From the NCBI GenBank assembly GCA_013287545.1, contig JABDDQ010000008.1, positions 1 to 52,506 of the forward strand: DNA of 52,506 nt. The letters run 5' to 3'. The notes beneath the pieces are model-generated. The model ran no database searches, had not been told where the DNA came from, and worked only from the letters and a program-made list of their open reading frames with translations. Both the position numbers and the translations under genes were made by a program. The DNA comes from Bacteroidota bacterium. Its GTDB lineage: Bacteria; Bacteroidota; Bacteroidia; B-17B0; Aurantibacillaceae. This document shows, in pieces, positions 9,481 through 18,237 of the stretch (the stretch's first letter is position 1; the number at the start of each line of letters is the position of its first letter).

Positions 9481-9488
9481 TATCTTTG
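9481..9488 (+). promoter_or_regulatory. -7 promoter element of the lipid kinase gene
   Basis: TATCTTTG exactly matches TAnnTTTG and lies 46 bases before the ATG at 9535. Together with the box at 9389-9396 it makes a compact divergent promoter region. No clear -33 TTTG was seen. Confidence 0.55.
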
Positions 9489-9534
9489 AAAAAAAATTAC
9501 TCCCCCTGTTTTAATTAGAACAGGTTTATGTGTT

Positions 9535-10404
9535 ATGGATAAGCGAATAGCATTTGTTGTAAACCCAAATTCGGGCCCGCGAAAGAAAGAGAATATTGTT
9601 GATGTGATTTCGAGAACGATGTCGGGTAAAACACCTTTTGATATTTTGGTGTGGAACGATAAAAATAATTTTGAAGAAATACGCAGCCAAATAACATCGG
9701 GCAAATATACTACCGTGGTTGCCGTTGGTGGCGATGGCACGGTAAACGAAGTAGCCAAAAATGTAGCAAACACTAATATTGCCTTGGGCATTATACCGCG
9801 TGGGTCGGGCAATGGTTTGGCACGCACCTTAGGCATACCGCAAAAGGCTGTAGAAGCCATACAACGGGTTGAAACAGGCAGCATTAAAACTATAGACCAC
9901 GGTTTTATTAACGGCCGTTTTTTTAGCTGCGCGGCAGGCGTTGGTTTTGATGCCCGCATTTGTGAGCTGTTTGCCGGTAGCACAACACGGGGCTTGCTGA
10001 CTTATGTTAGAATTTCGTTGATGGAATTTTTAACCTACCGGGCTAAAGAATATACCATACAGGCCAATAACGAAACCATTAAAATAAAAGCCTTTTTAAT
10101 TGCCTTTGCTAATGCCGGACAGTACGGAAACGATTTTTACATTGCCCCGCAGGCTAAAATGGATGATGGTTTAATTAACATTGTTATTTTAAAACCCTTT
10201 AATGTATTTAGCGCATGTAATCTTTTTGTTAAGATTTTAACCATGAAGGCACACCAGGCAAAAAGTGTTGTAACTTTCAGTGCAAAAGAGTTTAAAATTA
10301 AAAACGAAAGCAAAACAGCAATACATTTTGACGGAGAACCCGGCTTTATTGAAAACGAAATACACGTAAAAATAAGTCCGCAGTCGTTAAAAGTAGTTTG
10401 CTAA
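9535..10404 (+). CDS. Diacylglycerol kinase-like lipid kinase (DagK/YegS family)
   Basis: 289 residues, the usual size of the bacterial DgkB/YegS/BmrU group. The nucleotide-binding motif VVAVGGDGTVNEVAKNV lies at about residues 61-78 and the following IIPRGSGNGLARTLGIP at about 86-102, the two hallmark motifs of the DAGK catalytic domain. The C-terminal half forms the second beta-sandwich domain (HFDGEPGF near the end). These enzymes phosphorylate diacylglycerol or related lipids with ATP at the cytoplasmic membrane; the exact lipid is not predictable here. A glyoxalase-fold gene follows 12 bases later. Confidence 0.9.
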   Translation: MDKRIAFVVNPNSGPRKKENIVDVISRTMSGKTPFDILVWNDKNNFEEIRSQITSGKYTTVVAVGGDGTVNEVAKNVANTNIALGIIPRGSGNGLARTLGIPQKAVEAIQRVETGSIKTIDHGFINGRFFSCAAGVGFDARICELFAGSTTRGLLTYVRISLMEFLTYRAKEYTIQANNETIKIKAFLIAFANAGQYGNDFYIAPQAKMDDGLINIVILKPFNVFSACNLFVKILTMKAHQAKSVVTFSAKEFKIKNESKTAIHFDGEPGFIENEIHVKISPQSLKVVC

Positions 10405-10416
10405 AATACACACTGC

Positions 10417-10827
10417 ATGAAACACGCAAATATTGTTTGGTTCGAAATACCGGTAAAAAGTTTAGACAGGTCTATTACTTTTTATAGCCAATTACTTAAC
10501 ATTACTATTACCAAGCATACATTATACCAAACCGAATACGGTATTTTTAATAAAGATAAAACCCGCATTGGCGGCTCGTTAAAAGTGCAACCCGATTTGG
10601 TTGGCAAAGGAGTAAACTTGTTTTTTTATGTAAACGTTATATCCGATGCTATTGCTATAGCCCTTGCCTGCGGCGGAAAAATAGTTATCGATAAAACACT
10701 TTTAAAACAGGTTGATGCACATGGCAAAACTGTATTAGCCCACAATTTAATTGACGACCAAGTAGGCTACTACGCTGAGATACTTGATTGCGAAGGCAAC
10801 CAAATATCGCTGTACTCGCATTATTAA
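10417..10827 (+). CDS. VOC (glyoxalase/bleomycin-resistance fold) family protein
   Basis: 136 residues covering one vicinal-oxygen-chelate module pair. It opens with NIVWFEIPVKSLDRSITFYSQLL, the usual first beta-alpha unit. It ends with AEILDCEGNQISLYS, the strand that normally supplies the C-terminal metal-ligand Glu (here AEILDCEGN). It is similar in size to YP_-type single-domain VOC proteins of unknown substrate. It lies 12 bases downstream of the lipid kinase, so the two are probably co-transcribed. The substrate cannot be inferred. Confidence 0.85.
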   Translation: MKHANIVWFEIPVKSLDRSITFYSQLLNITITKHTLYQTEYGIFNKDKTRIGGSLKVQPDLVGKGVNLFFYVNVISDAIAIALACGGKIVIDKTLLKQVDAHGKTVLAHNLIDDQVGYYAEILDCEGNQISLYSHY

Positions 10828-10928
10828 AAATTACCTAACAATAACCAAGCGTTTACTTCAAACCCTAAAAACATTATTTTGTGGTGGGTCATCGGTATCG
10901 TGTTTTAAATTAATTGATGCTTCCATTT

Positions 10929-11588
10929 TTACTTACTGTATAAAACTCCATAAGGCACTTTATATGGGTTATTATTTGTTTGCTGCTGTTGTGTTACATA
11001 CATTTTAAAATCGCGTTGTAGGGCAAATGCCGCATTATTAGAGTAGCTGGTTTTTAAAAACCCGCAGTGTTTTATAAATGCCTCAGCTAAGTTTTTAATG
11101 CTATCATCCGACTTATTTAATTCAATAGCCAAAGCATGTATAACATTGGTATCCGAAAAATAAAGAGGGAGGCTTATCCCTTCTCTCTTTCTATTACCTT
11201 CTATGTTAGTGGCCGTTAATTCACCCTCTGTTGGTCGTTCATTGGTCGTTTGTTGGTCTTTTTTATTTGTGCGAATGGTTATAATATCATTGTTAATAAG
11301 GGTTACAACAGTTCCTTTGTTGGTCGTTTTTGTTACAATCTCACGACAACATTCAAGGGTTTTGATGGCCGTCCGCAACTGTCGCCGTGTACAGCCTTTC
11401 CACAACACTTCGGTTGTGCCAATTACACATTGTAAAAGTTCTAATTTCATTTTATTATTACGCTCGCTCCACCGTACACGTTCGGCAATAACAAGCATTA
11501 GTAACATAGCAAAAGGATGGTTTTCTCGTAACCACCTCGCTTGCTCGCTACGATGTGTAAAATAAAAAGATGTTGATGTTTTTGTACT
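10929..11588 (-). CDS. Phage/plasmid-type replication protein with winged-helix domain
   Basis: About 219 residues from the preferred start MSTKTSTSFYFTHRSEQARW (an alternative Met lies 5 codons upstream). Residues about 20-110 look like the winged-helix region of phage O-type replication proteins common in Bacteroidota mobile DNA (HPFAMLLMLVIAERVRWSERN, CTRRQLRTAIKTLE, KGTVVTLIN). A polar Thr/Asn/Lys linker and a helical C-terminal part follow. It would recognise an origin or recruit helicase. No helicase loader or other phage genes are nearby, so it may be a leftover. A 22-codon frame (MEASINLKHDTDDPPQNNVF..) starts 2 bases after its stop at 10926 and may be the start of a deleted partner. 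Confidence 0.6.
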   Translation of the reverse strand, partial: STKTSTSFYFTHRSEQARWLRENHPFAMLLMLVIAERVRWSERNNKMKLELLQCVIGTTEVLWKGCTRRQLRTAIKTLECCREIVTKTTNKGTVVTLINNDIITIRTNKKDQQTTNERPTEGELTATNIEGNRKREGISLPLYFSDTNVIHALAIELNKSDDSIKNLAEAFIKHCGFLKTSYSNNAAFALQRDFKMYVTQQQQTNNNPYKVPYGVLYSK

Positions 11589-11742
11589 CATTTTGTAAAG
11601 CATTTATTTGCTTTTACAAAATTAGGTAGCACTATATTTTAGTTTGCACTTTGCGGCAAGTATAGCCGTACTATGCGGCAGGATTTTATAATCGCATTCT
11701 TATTTATCGTACATTTACTTATACTCTTTACATTATAAATTC

Positions 11743-12855
11743 ATGAATAAATTAGTACTAATAGGCAACGGGTTTGACTTAGCACATGGGTTAAAAACTA
11801 AATACACGGATTTTCTTTTATGGTACATTAATAAAGCATTCGAAGCATTTAAATCAAATCATAATTATGATGATGGCTTAATGAAAATGTTTCGACCTAT
11901 GAATTTTTCAAGAGAAGAACCCGCTTTTTCAACCGTTAAAGAGTTTTTGGAACGAATGACATACTTGTCTAAAAATTATGGATTTACTTATGGATTTCAC
12001 CACCCATTCTTCACCAGTTTAATTAAAAAGAATCATAAAAATAATTGGGTTGATATAGAAGCGCATTATTATGCCGAATTAACAAGGCTTTATAAAATAA
12101 CAGAGTCTCCTAATTATTCAGGAGATTTATCTCATCTTGAAAATACAGTAGATCAATTAAACGCGTGTTTTGATTTGATTAAGGCACAATTAATTGAACA
12201 TTTAACCGAAATAGACAAAGGCACAAAGCAAATAAATACAGAAATCAACAAACATATTTCATCGTTAATTCGATCTACAAAACAGCAGAATGAACAAAAT
12301 AGGAATACTATAGTTTCATATAAGACAATTCATTTTTTAAATTTCAACTACACTTCTACTATTGAAGAGTATATTGACAAAGACGACACCAAAGATTTTT
12401 GTAAAATCAATTACATACATGGTAAACTTGGTGACAAAAACAATCCAATCATATTTGGTTATGGAGATGAAATGGATATGCATTATGAAAAAATTGAAAG
12501 GCTTAACTCAAATAAGTTTTTAAAAAACATGAAATCTTTTGGCTATTTCAGAACAAGTAATTATCAAGATTTCTCATCTCTTATGGATTATGGAAATCAG
12601 GCTTTTGAAGTTCATATCATGGGGCATTCTTGTGGTCTATCAGATAGGATACTACTCAACAGTATATTTGAGCATCCTAATTGTAAATCAATAAAAATAT
12701 ATTACCATCAAAGAAACGAAACAGAAAATGATTTTTTTGAAAAAACTCAAGAAATATCAAGGCATTTTACGGCTAAAGGAAAAGAAAAAATGAGAACAGC
12801 AATAGTATCCTTTCAAGATAGCGCTCCACTAACTACTTTTGTTAAAGGGCAGTAA
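11743..12855 (+). CDS. AbiH family abortive-infection protein
   Basis: 370 residues. The N-terminus NKLVLIGNGFDLAHGLKTKYTDFL is the characteristic AbiH opening, a nucleotide-binding-like loop. Later blocks also fit the family: IHFLNFNYTSTIEEY (about residues 204-218), NYIHGKLGD....IIFGYGDE (about 227-246) and VHIMGHSCGLSDRILL near the C-terminus. AbiH proteins are single-gene phage-defence factors whose mechanism is not well defined; the fold resembles SIR2-like domains. The gene is AT-rich and uses codons such as AAT, CAT and ATA more than its neighbours. It sits beside a phage-type replication gene, consistent with transfer. Its stop is 1 base from the convergent gene. Confidence 0.88.
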   Translation: MNKLVLIGNGFDLAHGLKTKYTDFLLWYINKAFEAFKSNHNYDDGLMKMFRPMNFSREEPAFSTVKEFLERMTYLSKNYGFTYGFHHPFFTSLIKKNHKNNWVDIEAHYYAELTRLYKITESPNYSGDLSHLENTVDQLNACFDLIKAQLIEHLTEIDKGTKQINTEINKHISSLIRSTKQQNEQNRNTIVSYKTIHFLNFNYTSTIEEYIDKDDTKDFCKINYIHGKLGDKNNPIIFGYGDEMDMHYEKIERLNSNKFLKNMKSFGYFRTSNYQDFSSLMDYGNQAFEVHIMGHSCGLSDRILLNSIFEHPNCKSIKIYYHQRNETENDFFEKTQEISRHFTAKGKEKMRTAIVSFQDSAPLTTFVKGQ

Positions 12856-12856
12856 A

Positions 12857-13756
12857 CTACTTCGGTGTGTAAACCGCTTTTTCTTTTTTGTTTTTATCGT
12901 GGTGTACATTATCAAGCTTGTTGCGTGGGTTTTGTACATCAACTTCTTCTTCAAAATTCCAGCGGCTACGGCGGTAAATAAACGCATCGTAACTTAAATC
13001 GGGTCCGTAAAACTGGTACTGCTTATCTAAAAAATCTTCTTTAGGTGCCAGGTGGTCAAATACGATCGATTCAGATGTTGGGTTGTAACGCAGCGTCATG
13101 GTTAGTTTGGCATTGTACTCAAACATTACACGGCTCGGCATTTTTTTAGGCATTTTAAAAACCGCTTTGCCAAACAAAGGTGTGCCATCTTTTTTAAAAC
13201 TCAGCACATCAATAAATTTACGCGAGCTAATTTTATCGTTTCCATCCCAACCCAGCAGGGTGTAATAATCTCCGCAAGGTATAATGCTATAGTACAACAT
13301 GCCAAACCATTTGCTGTTATCACCCACATAGGTTTCCGGGCTTTTTACGGTGGCTGATTTATCACTCAGCTCATACAACTCGTACTTTTTAGTTTTGGGG
13401 TGCATGGCTTGTATAAAACCAAAATACGTGTAGGTGCCATCGCTACGCGGCACATCCCACATAACGAAACGGAATTTTTTATCGGGAGACGTTAAGCGTT
13501 TTATTTCGGTAAGCGAATCGAATGGATAGTTAAACGACAGTGTGTTAAGCAAAACCTCATCCAGCAAACGAAAAAATTTGGCATTGTTTTTAAACTTGGC
13601 ACTATCTGTCTTTGCCTGATAGATGCTTTTTTGCATCACCTTCAGGCTATCTTCATATTTTTTAAAATAGGCAACATCTTTATCGCTTAAGTTTTGGGCA
13701 AGCGAGGTACAAGTAATAAATAAAAAGTAAGAAATTATAAGAAGTACTTTTTTCAT
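12857..13756 (-). CDS. Conserved secreted protein of unknown function
   Basis: 299 residues with a signal peptide (MKKVLLIISYFLFITCTSLAQ). The mature protein has an N-terminal helical part (about 25-85). A beta-rich part follows, with aromatic strands such as FRFVMWDVPRSDGTYTYFGFIQA, YYTLLGWDGNDKISSRKFIDVLSF and IVFDHLAPKEDFLDKQYQFYGPDLSYDAFIYRRSRW. The last about 25 residues are charged. It looks like a conserved Bacteroidota periplasmic or outer-membrane-associated protein, but no named domain was recognised. It lies 31 bases downstream of the SDR gene on the same strand and is probably co-transcribed. Confidence 0.75.
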   Translation of the reverse strand: MKKVLLIISYFLFITCTSLAQNLSDKDVAYFKKYEDSLKVMQKSIYQAKTDSAKFKNNAKFFRLLDEVLLNTLSFNYPFDSLTEIKRLTSPDKKFRFVMWDVPRSDGTYTYFGFIQAMHPKTKKYELYELSDKSATVKSPETYVGDNSKWFGMLYYSIIPCGDYYTLLGWDGNDKISSRKFIDVLSFKKDGTPLFGKAVFKMPKKMPSRVMFEYNAKLTMTLRYNPTSESIVFDHLAPKEDFLDKQYQFYGPDLSYDAFIYRRSRWNFEEEVDVQNPRNKLDNVHHDKNKKEKAVYTPK

Positions 13757-13787
13757 AATACTATAACGCTAAATATAGCAATTTAGT

Positions 13788-14468
13788 TTATGGTGTAGAT
13801 ACACTAATGGGCAACACCTTGCCATTAAAATACGTGTGACCCGTTAGGGCAAAATTACCGATATAATCGGCCATTTGTTTTGGGTTTAAAGGTGCCTGAT
13901 AACCCGGGAAGGCCTGCTTAAGCATTTCGGTGTTTACAGCGCCCAAACAAAGGCAATTAGCGTGTATGTTTTTATCTTTTAATTCTTCGGCAAGGCATTC
14001 GGTTAACACGCTTAAAGCCCCTTTAGATGAGCTGTAGGCACTCAACCCCGCAAACTTAGCACTGCCCATATAACCACCCATGCTGCTTATGTTTACTATA
14101 TGCGCTGTTTTGGTAATGCCCATAACATCAATTAACTGCTGGGTAAAAAAGAAGGGTGCCTGCACGTTTACCCTATATGTAGTTTCAAAATCGCTTACCG
14201 ATATATCGGCAAAAGGCTTGCTAACCAGGGTAGCGGCGTTGTTTATAAGCACGTTTACTTCTTTCGTAGCGGCTTTAACTTTTTGGGCTGCTTTAAAAAC
14301 AGAATCCATTTCTGTAAAGTCGGCCGAAATTACTTGTAGTTTAGGATGGGTTAATTTTATTTTAGTAGGATTAGAGCTTAGGGCTATAACCTGAGCGTTA
14401 TTTTCTAAAAAAAAGTTAATTAGTTCCTTTCCTATGCCGCGAGATGCGCCTGTTATTACAACTGTCAT
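13788..14468 (-). CDS. Short-chain dehydrogenase/reductase
   Basis: 226 residues, classical SDR length. The cofactor loop TGASRGIG lies at residues 6-13, the NNAA motif at about 75-78, and the catalytic Ser (VNISSMGGYMG) and YSSSKGALS (Tyr-x3-Lys) at about 128-160. Substrate specificity cannot be read from the sequence. The start overlaps no other gene. A divergent outer-membrane protein gene starts only 34 bases away, so the promoters must overlap. Confidence 0.9.
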   Translation of the reverse strand: MTVVITGASRGIGKELINFFLENNAQVIALSSNPTKIKLTHPKLQVISADFTEMDSVFKAAQKVKAATKEVNVLINNAATLVSKPFADISVSDFETTYRVNVQAPFFFTQQLIDVMGITKTAHIVNISSMGGYMGSAKFAGLSAYSSSKGALSVLTECLAEELKDKNIHANCLCLGAVNTEMLKQAFPGYQAPLNPKQMADYIGNFALTGHTYFNGKVLPISVSTP

Positions 14469-14502
14469 GTTTTTGGTTTATATTTACAATCTCCTTACAA
14501 AG

Positions 14503-15264
14503 ATGATGAATAAAATAACATTATTAAAAATTGCTTTGTTGTGCAGCGTTTTTTCGTTTGCACAAAATATTGATACAACCCAATATCAAAAAATTACCCC
14601 GGGCGATACGGTAAAAAATTATTATAACCAGAATAATAACAACCCAAACGACGGCATACAAAACTACTACCCCAACGACCCAAATAACCAGCAGAACCAA
14701 AACCAGCAATATCAGCAACAAAACCAACAACAGTATCCCGGTAACGGAAACGGGCAAAACAGAAACAACCACGTTGCCAAACAAATTCCGCCCGAATCGC
14801 CGCTAATGCAAAAACTTTATTTTGGCTGTAACCTGGCAGCACAGTTTTACGGACAAGCCGGCTACAACATTTTTTATTACGACCTATCGCCCCACGTAGG
14901 CTATAAAATTGCCGATAAGTTTTCGGCAGGCTTGCAAATTTTGTATAACAACACCATTGAAACCGGTGGCGGCTTTACCGCATCATACAGCGTTATTGGC
15001 GGAGGTGCTTTTGCACGCTATTTAATTTTAAAGTGGTTGTTTTTGCAGGTTGAGTACGATGTGCTAACTACACCACCTAATAGTTATTTTGGTCAAAAAC
15101 GCAACATAAGCGACGAAAAAATTGGCGGTGTTGGTTTTAAACGCAACATCACCAATAAATTTAGTTACTACATTTCTATACTATACGATTTTGCCGCCGA
15201 GCCTCAATCGCCTTACTATTACAACCCAATAATTTATAGGGTTGGTATTTCGTATAATTGGTAG
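14503..15264 (+). CDS. Outer-membrane beta-barrel protein with Asn/Gln-rich N-terminal linker
   Basis: About 253 residues from MMNKITLLKIALLCSVFSFAQ. The tandem Met gives two possible starts, and longer upstream starts would run into the divergent SDR gene. After the signal peptide, residues about 35-90 are a low-complexity Asn/Gln/Tyr/Pro tract (NNNPNDGIQNYYPNDPNNQQ and similar). The remainder is a small barrel: LYFGCNLAAQFYGQAGYN, VGYKIADKFSAGLQILYN, FARYLILKWLFLQVEYD, ending YRVGISYNW with a terminal aromatic. It is probably an outer-membrane protein whose polar tract spans the periplasm or is surface-exposed. The function is unknown. Confidence 0.8.
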   Translation: MMNKITLLKIALLCSVFSFAQNIDTTQYQKITPGDTVKNYYNQNNNNPNDGIQNYYPNDPNNQQNQNQQYQQQNQQQYPGNGNGQNRNNHVAKQIPPESPLMQKLYFGCNLAAQFYGQAGYNIFYYDLSPHVGYKIADKFSAGLQILYNNTIETGGGFTASYSVIGGGAFARYLILKWLFLQVEYDVLTTPPNSYFGQKRNISDEKIGGVGFKRNITNKFSYYISILYDFAAEPQSPYYYNPIIYRVGISYNW

Positions 15265-15283
15265 AGTTTTATAATTAGCTTCT

Positions 15284-15316
15284 GTCATTTTGAAGAAGGC
15301 ACGACTGAGAAATCTG
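15284..15316. repeat. Dispersed intergenic repeat (GTCATTTtGAnGAnGGCACGACTGAGAAATCTG type)
   Basis: The core AAGGCACGACTGAGAAATCT is shared, with few changes, with 45382-45417. The GTCATTT and GAGAAATCTG ends are shared with the pair at 48508 and 49264. It lies in a 145-base gap between two plus-strand genes. Confidence 0.6.
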
Positions 15317-15409
15317 TTGTTAGGTGTAGAGTATTTAATTGCCTTTAAACATCTCTTATAAATTATATAATATATTTAGTAAAAGCTTAAGTCTAAAAAA
15401 CAACCGGTA

Positions 15410-16006
15410 ATGCCATCCAAAACCTATTTACTAATACTGCTTTTAACCGCCACGCAATTAATTGGCCAAACAAATACGTTTCATCTTCAAAACAAAAACA
15501 ACTTAATTGAAATTGACAACCAATTGGCATACAGTGGTTACAAGCAACTAACAAAAACAAACGATAGTGTTAGTGTTCAGCAAAAACATTGCTCTGTAAT
15601 ACAAATAACCACTCTTTTAGATTCTCTGCGTAAAGCAGGCTATATAGATAAAACTCCCAAAAACATCAGCAAATTAAAATACCAATGCAAATTAAACCTG
15701 ATAAATAGCACCTACTTTAGTCGCGATACCCTTAAGAATAATGTAATAGATAGCATTTATACTATTGATGTTGAGCTAATTTTTAATTACAACAAGCAAA
15801 AAATTAATAAAACCGTTACCTACTTTACATTATACACGCATTATACAAAAACCGAACTTCAACAACTATTTACAACCTATGCTCTATACGATTTAAATTA
15901 TTTTAAACGTTCAAATATATACGTGCTTAAAATTGATTTTTCGTTTGCACGTTTTCAAGGCAAAAACAAAAGCACAGGTTTATCTATTCAAGAAATATAT
16001 TTTTAA
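15410..16006 (+). CDS. Hypothetical secreted protein
   Basis: 198 residues with a signal peptide (MPSKTYLLILLLTATQLIGQ). The mature protein is rich in Lys, Asn, Thr and Tyr, with one predicted helix (SVIQITTLLDSLRKAGYID) and several beta strands (TIDVELIFNYNKQKINKTVTYFTLY). No domain was recognised. It stands alone between a dispersed repeat and a 295-base gap, and its strongly AT-rich codon use suggests an accessory gene. Confidence 0.65.
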   Translation: MPSKTYLLILLLTATQLIGQTNTFHLQNKNNLIEIDNQLAYSGYKQLTKTNDSVSVQQKHCSVIQITTLLDSLRKAGYIDKTPKNISKLKYQCKLNLINSTYFSRDTLKNNVIDSIYTIDVELIFNYNKQKINKTVTYFTLYTHYTKTELQQLFTTYALYDLNYFKRSNIYVLKIDFSFARFQGKNKSTGLSIQEIYF

Positions 16007-16263
16007 CTCTCTATTCATTTATTTAACATTAAATTTACCTAAGCTACACAAGGAAAAATGAGTAAAAAGGGTACCTTTGCTGTATGGTTGATTATAAGAG
16101 GGAGGCGAGGAACAAAACAATACGTAAGCTTGTTATAACGTTTTGTATACTATTTTCAATTTTGCTAATTTATTTAATGCTTAAGTAGCCAATTGCCTTT
16201 GGTTTTAGAGGAAATTTTTTTTCAAAAAAAAATAAATTTACTTTTTTAATTTATTTCTTTTAG

Positions 16264-16271
16264 TAGTTTTG
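16264..16271 (+). promoter_or_regulatory. -7 promoter element of the small secreted helical protein
   Basis: TAGTTTTG exactly matches TAnnTTTG and lies 30 bases before the ATG at 16302. A T-rich stretch (CTTTTTTAATT, 16241-16251) occupies the -33 position. Confidence 0.55.
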
Positions 16272-16301
16272 CGCTCTAAATAATTTAAACAAATCAACAA
16301 A

Positions 16302-16649
16302 ATGAAAACACTAAAAATTACAGCCATTGCCCTGTTTATGGTAGTTACTAACGCATTATGTGCGCAATCAGAAGTAAAAGAACTTAGCATAGAAGAAAGG
16401 GTTAAAGCAGAAACTACCGAGTTAGTAAACAAACTTAACCTAACACCTGCTCAAGAAAAAACAGTATCGAACGCAGCTTTAGATCGTGCTAAACAAATGG
16501 AAGCCGACAAAGAAAAATACAAAGGTGATAAAGAAGGTTTAAAAACAGCTCGTAAAACAAGCAACACAACGTTTGAAACAAGTGTAAAAAACTTGCTTAC
16601 TCCAGATCAAAAAACAAAATACGAGCAAATGCTTAAAGAAAAACTATAA
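16302..16649 (+). CDS. Small secreted helical protein, Spy/CpxP-like organisation
   Basis: 115 residues. After the signal peptide (MKTLKITAIALFMVVTNALCAQ) the protein is almost entirely charged helix. It carries the twin motif seen in LTxxQ proteins: KLNLTPAQEKTVSNAA at about residues 45-60 and NLLTPDQKTKYEQML near the C-terminus. That pairing resembles Spy/CpxP-type periplasmic chaperone or stress proteins and the short Bacteroidota DUF4890-like family. It has its own promoter and a strong terminator, so it is a single-gene transcript. Confidence 0.75.
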   Translation: MKTLKITAIALFMVVTNALCAQSEVKELSIEERVKAETTELVNKLNLTPAQEKTVSNAALDRAKQMEADKEKYKGDKEGLKTARKTSNTTFETSVKNLLTPDQKTKYEQMLKEKL

Positions 16650-16673
16650 AGCACAACTCCGTTTTATAAAACA

Positions 16674-16709
16674 AAAGCCTTTTGAATAAAATTCAAAAGG
16701 CTTTTTTTA
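16674..16709 (+). terminator. Intrinsic terminator
   Basis: A 14-bp stem (AAAGCCTTTTGAAT / ATTCAAAAGGCTTT) with an AAA loop is followed by a T-run. It lies 25 bases after the stop of the small helical protein. Confidence 0.9.
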
Positions 16710-16774
16710 TGAAGTAAAAACTACAAAAAAGCCATAAGCAAAAAATAGTAAATTAGCGGCACATAAAAATAAGC

Positions 16775-17821
16775 ATGAAAAATTTTATCGTCGCAATTAT
16801 AATTATAGCGAGTGGTTTTTTTAAAGCGAAAGCACAAACCTGCAATTGCGCTGCCGATTTTGCCGCGTTAGAAAATGCGTACAAAAACGATTACTCGGGC
16901 ATGCAAGATTTTGCCAAGGCGCATCCTAACTACATACAAACCATCGCCCTTATAGAAAAACAATCAAAAACAACCAACGATGTAGCCCGCTGCGATGAGT
17001 TAATAAAGGAACTTATTAATTACCTAAACAACGGACATGTTACCTATGGCAAAACGGGCAAAAACCCGCTCTATAAAAAACCAACCTTTAACGCAACCAC
17101 ACCACAATATAACCCAAGCGTACAATTTTTAGATAGTAAAACTGTAAAAATTCAGATTAAAACCTGCGATTTAGATTACAAAAATCAACTCGATAGTCTT
17201 GTTTCGCTAAACCAAGACAGACTCAATAAAACCGAACACCTTATCATCGACCTCCGTGGTAACGAAGGGGGCGGCGATGCCATGTTCGATACCCTTATAC
17301 CTTACCTATACACCAACCCTATTTTGTGTTACTCGGCCGATGTGTGGGCATCGCCCAACAACATAAAAATGTTTGCTGAATATTTAACCAATCCTGATTT
17401 ATCGCCCGGAACAAAAGCAATGCTACAAAAAATTGTAACTCAAGGCAATGCTAACCCAAACACATTTGTACCCATGTTAAGCAACACAATTGATAGTATG
17501 ATTTTTCCTAAAGCAACTCCTTATCCAAAAAAAGTAAGCATTATTATTGATAAAAAATGTGCTTCTGCTACTGAGCAATTTTTGCTGCTTGCCAAACAAA
17601 GTAAAAAAACAACCATTTATGGTTACGAAAATAGCGGCGGTGCTTTAGATTACGCAAACCTAAATACTGTTTTTACTCCATCGGGTTACTGGTATGCTAC
17701 CGTACCAACCACCCGCAGTGCAAGGTTACCTAAAAACCCTGTAGACCCTAATGGCATAAAACCAGATGTACTGGTACCTAAAGATGTTAAGGATATTGTA
17801 CAATGGGTACAACAACGATGA
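16775..17821 (+). CDS. S41 family (tail-specific/C-terminal processing) peptidase, secreted
   Basis: 348 residues with a signal peptide (MKNFIVAIIIIASGFFKAKAQ). The catalytic core is recognisable: LIIDLRGNEGGGDAMF at about 155-170, and KKVSIIIDKKCASATEQFLLLAKQ at about 250-275, where Ser in CASATE is the expected nucleophile. Next comes TTIYGYENSGG and a closing NPVDPNGIKPDVLVP that is typical of the family. No PDZ domain is evident. It probably cleaves peptides in the periplasm or at the surface. The next gene starts 80 bases later. Confidence 0.88.
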   Translation: MKNFIVAIIIIASGFFKAKAQTCNCAADFAALENAYKNDYSGMQDFAKAHPNYIQTIALIEKQSKTTNDVARCDELIKELINYLNNGHVTYGKTGKNPLYKKPTFNATTPQYNPSVQFLDSKTVKIQIKTCDLDYKNQLDSLVSLNQDRLNKTEHLIIDLRGNEGGGDAMFDTLIPYLYTNPILCYSADVWASPNNIKMFAEYLTNPDLSPGTKAMLQKIVTQGNANPNTFVPMLSNTIDSMIFPKATPYPKKVSIIIDKKCASATEQFLLLAKQSKKTTIYGYENSGGALDYANLNTVFTPSGYWYATVPTTRSARLPKNPVDPNGIKPDVLVPKDVKDIVQWVQQR

Positions 17822-17901
17822 AAAATAGCAGTTAATAAACTTTGAAAGTTAATTGGTGGTTTTATTTTCACAGTATCAGCAAAAACATAAAAAGTACAAT
17901 T

Positions 17902-18237
17902 ATGATAATAGGAGTAGCCGGACCATATTCTGCCACCACGGCACAGCAACGTCAGCAAAACTTAGATGCTATGAACCATGCTGCCGCAAAATTGTTAGAA
18001 CTGGGTCACACACCTATAATAGGCATGAATGCAGCTTTACCTGTATTAGCTAAAGCAAATGTTGCAGATGTATATAAAGCCACTATGGATATATCTTTAG
18101 CCGTTATTAGTGCCTGCGATGCACTTTTACTTTTAGCCGAAAGTCCGGGTGCAAATAAAGAACGTGATTTGCTGCTTGCTAAGGGTAAACCCATTTTTAC
18201 ATCAATAGATGAAATTACTGCTTTAAACATACATTAA
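17902..18237 (+). CDS. DUF4406-like / nucleoside deoxyribosyltransferase-like small protein
   Basis: 111 residues from the chosen Met (MIIGVAGPYSATT). An upstream in-frame Met would add a 20-residue hydrophilic stretch that does not fit the fold. The N-terminal IGVAGPYS followed by a helix with LLELGHTPIIGMN, then ISACDALLLLAESPGANKERDLLLAKGKPIFTSIDEI, is the layout of DUF4406. DUF4406 is related to nucleoside 2-deoxyribosyltransferases, with a conserved SPGA.KE patch. The activity is unproven. Its TAA overlaps the ATG of the beta-lactamase gene by one base, so translation is probably coupled. Confidence 0.75.
   Translation: MIIGVAGPYSATTAQQRQQNLDAMNHAAAKLLELGHTPIIGMNAALPVLAKANVADVYKATMDISLAVISACDALLLLAESPGANKERDLLLAKGKPIFTSIDEITALNIH

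Noticed and set aside
10784-11008. Plus-strand frame between the VOC and replication genes
   Set aside because: It overlaps the ends of two supported genes in another frame and shows no family features.
16061-16138. 26-codon ATG frame (MSKKGTFAVWLIIRG...) upstream of the small helical protein
   Set aside because: Too short, no homologous feature recognised, and no coding signal beyond an open frame.
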